This document shows, piece after piece, positions 49,685-55,533 of a stretch of DNA of 55,533 nt. Each line of letters opens with the position of its first letter. The stretch's first letter is position 1. A model generated the notes under the pieces. It saw only the letters and a list, made by a program, of their open reading frames with translations, did not search any database and was not told where the DNA came from. A program made the translations under genes and the position numbers. Source of the DNA: Paracoccus beibuensis (GTDB lineage Bacteria > Pseudomonadota > Alphaproteobacteria > Rhodobacterales > Rhodobacteraceae). The DNA lies in assembly GCF_026162625.1 (NCBI RefSeq), contig NZ_JAOTBD010000024.1:1-55533 (forward strand), written 5' to 3'.

Positions 49685-52099
49685 ATGAGCATGAATGAAG
49701 CCGACACGCGGTATCACCTCATCGACCCAGTTCTCCGGGCAAAAGGCTACGTCAGCCGGGACCAGGTTACGCTCGAAACCGTTCTGACGCCGCCGCCGGT
49801 GGAGCCCACAGGGCCAAAGGGGCGCAGGCGGAAAGGTGCGGGGCGCACGGACTATCTCCTGTGCGTCCAGATTGCGGACATGCCGAAGTCGATGCCCATC
49901 GCTGTGCTCGAGGCAAAGAAGGAGGGGGACGATCCGCTCAAGGGCATGCAGCAAGCCAAGGCCTATGCCGATTGCGAGCGGTACGAGGTCAAGTACGTCT
50001 TCTCGACCAATGGCCACCGCTATGGGGAGTACGACTGCTTCTCAAGCCTGCAGGCTGGGCCCTTTCAGTTTCCCGATTTCCCCACGCACCCTGACCTGAC
50101 GACACGGTATGCCAAGGACAGTGGGATAGACCTCCACGCCCCCGACGCAGCCATGCTTTTCCAGGCGGACAGCCCGGCATGGGCTCAAAGCCGCTACTAT
50201 CAGGATGCAGCGATCCGCGCCGCCTTCGAGAAGATCATTCTGGACCGCCAGGCTGGCACGGCACCCCGGGTGTTGCTGACGCTCGCCACAGGCGCAGGCA
50301 AGACGATTATCGCCACGAACCTGCTCTGGCGGCTGTCGCAGGCCGGCCAGCTCCCCAAACCAGCGCTCTTCCTGTGTGACCGGGATGAACTTCGCGAGCA
50401 GGCCTACAACAAGCTCAAGGCGGCCTTCGGTGACAACGCCCGCATCGTGAAAACGGAGCGGGGCGGCAACGCCGCGCAAAACGCACGGATCCATATCGCC
50501 ACCTACCAGACGCTCGGTCTGGACGATGACGACGGGTTCGCCAGCTTCCTGTCCGAGTACTATGGCGAGGACGCGTTCAGCGTCATCATCATCGACGAGT
50601 GCCACCGCTCTGCCTGGGGCCGGTGGTCCGAGGTGCTTCGCCGCAACCCGAACGCCATCCACATAGGCCTGACCGCGACGCCGCGGAAACTCGAAGAATC
50701 GAAGCAGGCCAGCGCCGAGGACCAAGAGATCACTGCCAACAACAGAAAGTACTTCGGCGAACCGGTCTACGAGTACACCCTGATCGAGGCGCAGGAGGAC
50801 GGCTATCTGGCGGCCTGCGAGATCGTTAAGCGCAAGGCCAGCATCGACAACATGGTCTTCACGCGAGAGGAAATTCTCAAGGCGGGTGTCCGAGACATCA
50901 AGACGGGCTTGCCGCTGACCGAGGACGACCTGCCCAAGGCGCAGTACACCGGCAAGGACTTCGACGACGAGCTGTTCGTCGAATTGCGCACGCCGAAGAT
51001 GTGCGAGGACCTGTTCCAGCTCCTTTGCGCGAATGGCGGGCCGGAGCAGAAGGTCATCATCTTCTGCACGCGCGAGATCCATGCCGACCGGGTGGCGCAG
51101 CACATGAACAACCTCTACGTCCGCTGGTGCCGTGAGAACGGTCAGACGCCGAAGGACCACTACGCTTTCAAATGCATGGGCGGGGCGAACAACGGCGCCG
51201 ACATGATCGAGCCGATGCGCGGGTCCGGCGAACGCGCCTTCATCGCCTGCACGGTCGATCTGCTGGAGGCCGGCGTGGACATCGAACGCCTGAACGCCGT
51301 CGTCTTCTTCCGCTATCTCCAGTCGCCCATCAAGTTCTACCAGATGGTCGGCCGGGGCACGCGCATCCACGAAGAGACGGCCAAGTACAAATTCTGGCTC
51401 TACGACTACACCGGCGTCACCGATCTCTTCGGCACCGAATTCATCACCAAGCCCCCGCGGCCGCGAGGCGATGGAGGCACGGGGAGCGGTGGCGAGGGCG
51501 GCGATGACGAGGGAGGAGGCGACGGCCCGTCCGTCGCCGAAATCGGCGGAAAGCAGGTCGTAATCAACCCGCAGGGTCGCTTCATCCTGGTCAGCCGCGA
51601 GGGCCGCGACACTCCGATCCCTGTGGACGAGTACCGGCGCGAGGTGATGGCGCGCGTGCTCGCAGAGGCGCACACGCTGGACGAGTTCCGCGAGCTCTGG
51701 ATCGAGACGAGCAAGCGACGTGACCTGATCGACCATCTGCTCGGCGACAACTTCAGCCCTGAGGTCATCCGCGAAATCGACAAGATGAGCGACTTTGACC
51801 TCTACGACTTCTTTGGCCACCACGGCTATCACGCGCGCGCTCTGAAGCGACCCGAGCGCGGGAAGCAGTATATCGACTTGAATCGCGGCTGGTTTGACGG
51901 CATGGACCCGAAAGCGGCCGTCGTGCTGAAGGAACTGGGCCCCCAGTTCGCGCAAGGCGGCACCGACGCGCTGGAAACGCCTGCGCTGTGGGATGTACCG
52001 GAAATCCGGATGGCAGGAGGGCTGGCCGCGCTTCGCGGGCTTGGAAGTCCTGCTGATGTTGTGCGCGAGGCAAAGGGAAGGCTCTTTGGAGCAAGATGA
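49685..52099 (+). CDS. hsdR: Type I restriction enzyme, R subunit
   Basis: The 804-residue protein begins with an HsdR N-terminal nuclease-like domain (with AVLEAKKEGDDPLKGMQQA). SF2 helicase motifs follow: Walker A LATGAGKTI, motif II IIIDECHRSAWG, motif III GLTATP and motif VI YQMVGRGTR. The C-terminal domain is of the EcoEI R type, with a Gly/Asp-rich linker (GGTGSGGEGGDDEGGGDG). It translocates and cuts unmodified DNA with HsdM and HsdS. ATG 49685 has GGGAGG upstream; earlier in-frame ATG is less likely. Its stop overlaps hsdS as ATGA. Confidence 0.9.
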   Translation: MSMNEADTRYHLIDPVLRAKGYVSRDQVTLETVLTPPPVEPTGPKGRRRKGAGRTDYLLCVQIADMPKSMPIAVLEAKKEGDDPLKGMQQAKAYADCERYEVKYVFSTNGHRYGEYDCFSSLQAGPFQFPDFPTHPDLTTRYAKDSGIDLHAPDAAMLFQADSPAWAQSRYYQDAAIRAAFEKIILDRQAGTAPRVLLTLATGAGKTIIATNLLWRLSQAGQLPKPALFLCDRDELREQAYNKLKAAFGDNARIVKTERGGNAAQNARIHIATYQTLGLDDDDGFASFLSEYYGEDAFSVIIIDECHRSAWGRWSEVLRRNPNAIHIGLTATPRKLEESKQASAEDQEITANNRKYFGEPVYEYTLIEAQEDGYLAACEIVKRKASIDNMVFTREEILKAGVRDIKTGLPLTEDDLPKAQYTGKDFDDELFVELRTPKMCEDLFQLLCANGGPEQKVIIFCTREIHADRVAQHMNNLYVRWCRENGQTPKDHYAFKCMGGANNGADMIEPMRGSGERAFIACTVDLLEAGVDIERLNAVVFFRYLQSPIKFYQMVGRGTRIHEETAKYKFWLYDYTGVTDLFGTEFITKPPRPRGDGGTGSGGEGGDDEGGGDGPSVAEIGGKQVVINPQGRFILVSREGRDTPIPVDEYRREVMARVLAEAHTLDEFRELWIETSKRRDLIDHLLGDNFSPEVIREIDKMSDFDLYDFFGHHGYHARALKRPERGKQYIDLNRGWFDGMDPKAAVVLKELGPQFAQGGTDALETPALWDVPEIRMAGGLAALRGLGSPADVVREAKGRLFGAR

Positions 52100-53289
52100 C
52101 AGAATACAGCCCTGCATTTTTGCCGATATCTGTAGACCCGAGTCTTTCATCGGCCCCTGACGGCTGGAAGTGGGTACGCTTGAATGAGGTCGCCAGGCTC
52201 GAAAGCGGTCACACTCCAAGTCGCTTGCGGCCTGAGTGGTGGGGTGGTGACGTATCTTGGCTTTCTCTGACCGAGATTCGTGCTTTCGACGGCAAGTGGG
52301 TCAGCGGCACCGAAATAAAGACAAACCATGCTGGTATTGCGAATTCTGCTGCGAGGATTCTTCCCGTAGGTACTGTTTGCTTATCCAGAACGGCATCGGT
52401 TGGTTTTGTCGCGATCATGGGAAATCCCATGGCCACCAGCCAAGATTTCGCTAATTGGGTCTGCGGCGAGACCCTCGATCCAGATTTCTTGATGTATTCC
52501 CTTATTCGGTCTCGAGACTATTTACGTGAGCTTTCGTCGGGGGCTACTCACAAGACGATTTATATGCCGACCCTTGAGGCGTTTCATATTTGCCTGCCCG
52601 CTCTGGAAGCCCAAAAGGCGATAGTGAAACGACTGAAAGCGGCGCTTTCGGAAGCTCATCAGGCGGCGGCGGGGGCCAAATCGCAGAGTGAAGATGTCTC
52701 CGCCCTTGCCAGCGCAATCATCTTTGAAAGTATTAAGAAAAATTCAGCGCATGAGCGACGTTTGGGCGATGTGTTGGACGAGGTTAAGCGTGGTGTCGGC
52801 GCAGACTGGGCGTCCCATCCTGTCCTCGGTGCCACCCGCGACGGCCTCGCCCCGGCCAAGGAGCCACCCGGCAAGCAAGCGCCGAAATACAAGCCTGCCA
52901 CGCCCGGCACCGTCTTTTACAACCCGATGCGCATCCTGATCGGCTCTATCGCCTTTGTCGACGATGACGACGATCCCGGTATCACCAGCCCGGACTATGT
53001 GGTGCTCCGCGGGAAGCCCGACATAGTGGACAGCCGCTGGTTCTACTACTGGCTGCGTTCGCCTCTTGGCGCGCACTGTATCCTTTCGCTCGCCCGGGGC
53101 GCCGTACGAGAGCGCATGCTGTTCAATCGCCTTGCCGAGGGCGAAATCGCGCTGCCGAGCTATGCGGAGCAGCAGCGCGCATCCGCCGCGCTCAAGGAGC
53201 TCAAGCCGCTGAAACGCGCGCTGGAGTCCCGCCTTTCCGAGATCAACCGCCTGCCGCAGAAGATCCTCGCGGCAGCCTTCGAGATGTGA
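52096..53289 (+). CDS. hsdS: Type I restriction-modification specificity subunit
   Basis: The 397-residue protein has two target recognition halves, about 20-185 and 215-385, joined by a conserved helix (EAQKAIVKRLKAALSEAH) and ending in SEINRLPQKILAAAFEM. It sets the DNA site recognised by both methylase and nuclease. The first half (to about 52790) is clearly lower in GC than the second half and flanking genes, suggesting exchange of the first recognition domain. It overlaps hsdR at ATGA and hsdM by a few bases. Confidence 0.88.
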   Translation: MTEYSPAFLPISVDPSLSSAPDGWKWVRLNEVARLESGHTPSRLRPEWWGGDVSWLSLTEIRAFDGKWVSGTEIKTNHAGIANSAARILPVGTVCLSRTASVGFVAIMGNPMATSQDFANWVCGETLDPDFLMYSLIRSRDYLRELSSGATHKTIYMPTLEAFHICLPALEAQKAIVKRLKAALSEAHQAAAGAKSQSEDVSALASAIIFESIKKNSAHERRLGDVLDEVKRGVGADWASHPVLGATRDGLAPAKEPPGKQAPKYKPATPGTVFYNPMRILIGSIAFVDDDDDPGITSPDYVVLRGKPDIVDSRWFYYWLRSPLGAHCILSLARGAVRERMLFNRLAEGEIALPSYAEQQRASAALKELKPLKRALESRLSEINRLPQKILAAAFEM

Positions 53290-53291
53290 CC

Positions 53292-55238
53292 ATGGCACGC
53301 CCCAAGAAAGAAAAGAAACCCAAGGCCATCTCCTCAACGCAGTCGCTCGGCGCCTTCGTCAAGGGCATCTGCGACGTGATGCGCCGCTCCAACTGCGCCA
53401 GTGCGCTTCAGTATGTGCCGGAACTTACATGGATCCTGTTCCTACGCCTTCTCGACGCTCAGGAGACGCGCGACCAGGAAGAAGCCGATGCCGTCGGCGT
53501 CGGGTTCTCGCACGCCCTGCGCGCGCCCTACCGCTGGCAGGACTGGGCGGCGCCATACTCCGAGAAGCCGGGCCATCCGAAGACTCCGGAGGGTAAGCCG
53601 TTCGGCTGGAAGCGCCAGGAACTGTTCGCCGCTGGTGACGGCAAGCTCTTCGACTTCATCAACAAAGAGCTACTGCCAGCGCTGCACGGATTGGACACCG
53701 ATCTGCGGACAGGTCTGCCCAACCCGGCCGCGTCACCGAAGCAGCGCATCATCGGCCGGATTATGACGGCGGTCGAACGGGTGCGCGTAGACTCCGAGAC
53801 GAACCTGCGCGACATCCTTGATCGCGTTGACGAGATCAGCGTCGACAACATTGACGACACCCACTTCTTCACCCTGTCGCAGGTGTACGAAGACCTGCTG
53901 CTCAAGATGGGCGAAAAGAACTCGGATGGCGGCCAGTTCTTCACCCCGCGCGAGGTGATCCGGGCGATGGTGCACACCGTCGATCCGCAACTCGGTAAGA
54001 CCGTCTATGATCCCTGCTGCGGGACGGGCGGCTTCCTGGCGATTGCATACGAGCACATCGCGCGGAAGCTGGGCCGGTCCCCCGTGAGCACCGATCTCGA
54101 GACCTTGAAGCACGACACGTTCTTCGGCCGCGAGAAGGAGAACCTCGTCATCCCGATCGCGCTGGCCAACCTTGTCCTGCACGGGATCGATCAGCCCAAT
54201 CTCTGGCACGGCAATTCTCTCACGCGCCGGGCAACCTATGGCGCGCTGTTCGACAAGGCGCCGAAGCAGTTCGATGTCATCCTGACCAACCCGCCGTTCG
54301 GCGGAAAGGAAGGCAAGGACGCACAGAAGAACTTCGCCTTCGAGACCAGCTCGACGCAGGTGCTGTTCGTCCAGGACATCCTTGCCGAGCTGGCGCCGAA
54401 GGGCACCTGCGCCATCGTTCTCGACGAAGGCATGCTGTTCCGGACCAACGAAAGCTCCTTCGTTGAGACGAAGCGCAAGCTGGTCGACGAATGCGACCTT
54501 TGGGCAATTGTGAGCCTGCCGGGAGGGGTCTTCTCGACCGCTGGCGCGGGCGTGAAGACCAATTTGCTGTTCTTCACCAAAGGCCAGAAAACCGAGCGAA
54601 TCTGGTACTACGACCTGAGCCATGTGAAGGTCGGCAAGAAGACCCCGCTCACGCTGGCGCATTTCGGTTTCGACAAGGATGGGAAGCCACTTGCCGACAG
54701 CGCGCTGCCCGCCAACCTGACCGCCGATTGGCTTGAACAGGAAGAGAACGCGGGGAAGCCGTTCCCATCTTATGCCCGGCTGCTGCCGCTCCGCGGCACG
54801 GAGGAGGCCGACAGCCGTTACTCCTGGACCATCGACTTTTCTGCGCGCCGCGCGAAAGCCCGCGAGGAAATGCAGCCCATCCTGGCGCAGGCAGCCGAAA
54901 CCAAGGCTGAGGTGATCGAGCTCAAGGAGAAGCTCAAGCGCCTGAAGAAGCTGAAGACTTCAGATGCCGAGGTGGCTGCGCTTATTGGAGAAATCAACGA
55001 GAAGGAGAAGGCGGCGCGAGAACTGGAGGCTCAGGCAGCTGCCATTGACGCTGCTGTCTTCGACTTGAAGGCGGTCAATCCGAGCACTGTTGCCAAATTC
55101 GACGATCGGTCGCCAGCCGAGATCATCCAGAGCATCCACGATCAGGGCCGCATCGTGACAGAAGCATTGGCGCGACTTGCGGCCTTGGTCGGTGAGGACG
55201 AAACCATCGTGCCGAGTGCGAAAGTCGCGCTGCGGTGA
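53292..55238 (+). CDS. hsdM: Type I DNA methyltransferase subunit
   Basis: The 648-residue protein has an HsdM N-terminal helical domain and an N6-adenine methylase with AdoMet motif DPCCGTGGFLAIAYEH and catalytic NPPFGG. A long C-terminal coiled coil follows (about 530-610, rich in Lys/Glu). It methylates adenine to protect the recognition site. A GTG at 53286 overlaps the hsdS stop (GTGA) and is a possible start; ATG 53292 is chosen because typical HsdM begins there. Gene order R-S-M is less common than R-M-S or M-S-R. Confidence 0.88.
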   Translation: MARPKKEKKPKAISSTQSLGAFVKGICDVMRRSNCASALQYVPELTWILFLRLLDAQETRDQEEADAVGVGFSHALRAPYRWQDWAAPYSEKPGHPKTPEGKPFGWKRQELFAAGDGKLFDFINKELLPALHGLDTDLRTGLPNPAASPKQRIIGRIMTAVERVRVDSETNLRDILDRVDEISVDNIDDTHFFTLSQVYEDLLLKMGEKNSDGGQFFTPREVIRAMVHTVDPQLGKTVYDPCCGTGGFLAIAYEHIARKLGRSPVSTDLETLKHDTFFGREKENLVIPIALANLVLHGIDQPNLWHGNSLTRRATYGALFDKAPKQFDVILTNPPFGGKEGKDAQKNFAFETSSTQVLFVQDILAELAPKGTCAIVLDEGMLFRTNESSFVETKRKLVDECDLWAIVSLPGGVFSTAGAGVKTNLLFFTKGQKTERIWYYDLSHVKVGKKTPLTLAHFGFDKDGKPLADSALPANLTADWLEQEENAGKPFPSYARLLPLRGTEEADSRYSWTIDFSARRAKAREEMQPILAQAAETKAEVIELKEKLKRLKKLKTSDAEVAALIGEINEKEKAARELEAQAAAIDAAVFDLKAVNPSTVAKFDDRSPAEIIQSIHDQGRIVTEALARLAALVGEDETIVPSAKVALR

Positions 55239-55477
55239 CATCGCCCAGGTCGGAGCGCCGTGTTCGATATGTGTTCCGTTCTCTTTCCGCATGGGTTCCC
55301 GAACCGGAGCGGAGAAGTCCGGCGAATTTCGCCAAGTTTATCAGCCGTTTGCGAGACTTAACCGGAACACGCGCGGTTAACAGGTCCGGAGAATATTGGC
55401 CCGGAGAGAACGCGTGCGCGCCTTTCGGGGCTTGGGCCGGTTAACAGCCCCTCCCGCATAACCCTCGAAAACAACGG
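55239..55477. other. Intergenic region near right end
   Basis: About 240 bases without a supported gene. GGTTAACAG occurs twice (55375 and 55439), and TTAACCGG near 55358 faces CCGGTTAA near 55437. These could be binding sites of a recombinase or host factor at the element edge; no gene or promoter is evident. Confidence 0.4.
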
Positions 55478-55499
55478 AAAAATCCGGCCGCGGCCGGAT
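55478..55499 (-). terminator. Rho-independent terminator facing into the element
   Basis: The perfect 18-base palindrome ATCCGGCCGCGGCCGGAT (55482-55499) reads on the minus strand as a strong hairpin followed by TTTTT (55482-55478). It would stop leftward transcription that enters from outside the right end, possibly a gene or tRNA located there. Confidence 0.7.
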
Positions 55500-55518
55500 C
55501 GGGAGAACGCTTTCGCGG

Positions 55519-55533
55519 GGGCAAGTGGCGGAG
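55519..55533. repeat. Right terminal direct repeat (candidate att core)
   Basis: Same 15 bases as 1-15. On the minus strand it reads CTCCGCCACTTGCCC, whose first 8 bases look like a tRNA 3' acceptor arm, with a terminator 20 bases further on in that direction. A tRNA on the minus strand just outside the window would explain both, but this cannot be seen here. Confidence 0.7.

Noticed and set aside
50042..52219. Leftward open frame of 725 codons opposite hsdR
   Set aside because: hsdR on the plus strand has all helicase motifs in order; the opposite frame is a shadow.

Overview
The window is high-GC DNA of alphaproteobacterial type. It most resembles a Rhodobacteraceae-like host: the tail genes match the gene transfer agent (GTA) series of that group, and many small families (DUF6127, DUF6441, DUF3489, DUF6511, DUF7220, DUF2924) are typical of its prophages. 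I see no tRNA, rRNA or CRISPR array. All family names are recalled from sequence features; no search was run.

The first and last 15 bases are identical (1-15 and 55519-55533), so the window is probably an integrated element cut at its attachment-site repeats. A terminator-like hairpin lies just inside each end, facing transcription that would enter from outside.

Layout. (1) 166-7405: non-phage cargo or host genes: two small membrane proteins, a glutathione S-transferase, a GlxA/AraC regulator, an SRPBCC protein, a secreted alpha/beta hydrolase, an amidase, a GNAT acetyltransferase, and a membrane protein coupled to a DUF5946-like protein. (2) 7619-29744, almost all leftward: a complete siphophage late operon. 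Read in transcription order it holds small and large terminase, gpW-like joiner, portal, a prohead protease/major capsid fusion, decoration protein, head-tail and tail-completion proteins, tail tube, a G/GT tail chaperone pair with a -1 frameshift, tape measure, a GTA-like baseplate series (DUF2460, DUF2163, NlpC/P60, TIM-barrel megatron), a C1q-like fibre, and lysis genes (M15 endolysin, overlapping spanins). A rightward ArsR-SRPBCC moron interrupts it at 21188-21972. (3) 29856-30743: two small rightward genes. (4) 30797-42750: leftward early region: ParB-methyltransferase fusion, RuvC-like resolvase, primase/helicase ATPase, Cas4-like nuclease, DEAD/DEAH helicase, Sak4-like ATPase, sigma-like HTH protein and a Com-like zinc protein, with a palindrome-rich 340-bp region at 33927-34266. 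(5) 42844-45254: a 735-residue leftward protein of unknown function and a possible small leader ORF. (6) 45441-47813: a translationally coupled four-gene serine-recombinase cassette. (7) 47954-55238: a defence block: a GmrSD-like DUF262/DUF1524 protein and a type I restriction-modification operon (hsdR-hsdS-hsdM).

The phage core, from the spanins to the recombinase cassette, is about 40.2 kb, a normal siphophage genome size. The outer 7-8 kb on each side are cargo and defence genes. Most promising for follow-up are the recombinase cassette with its divergent unknown neighbour, the frameshift-encoded tail chaperone extension, the nested capsid start, and the palindrome cluster beside the primase gene.
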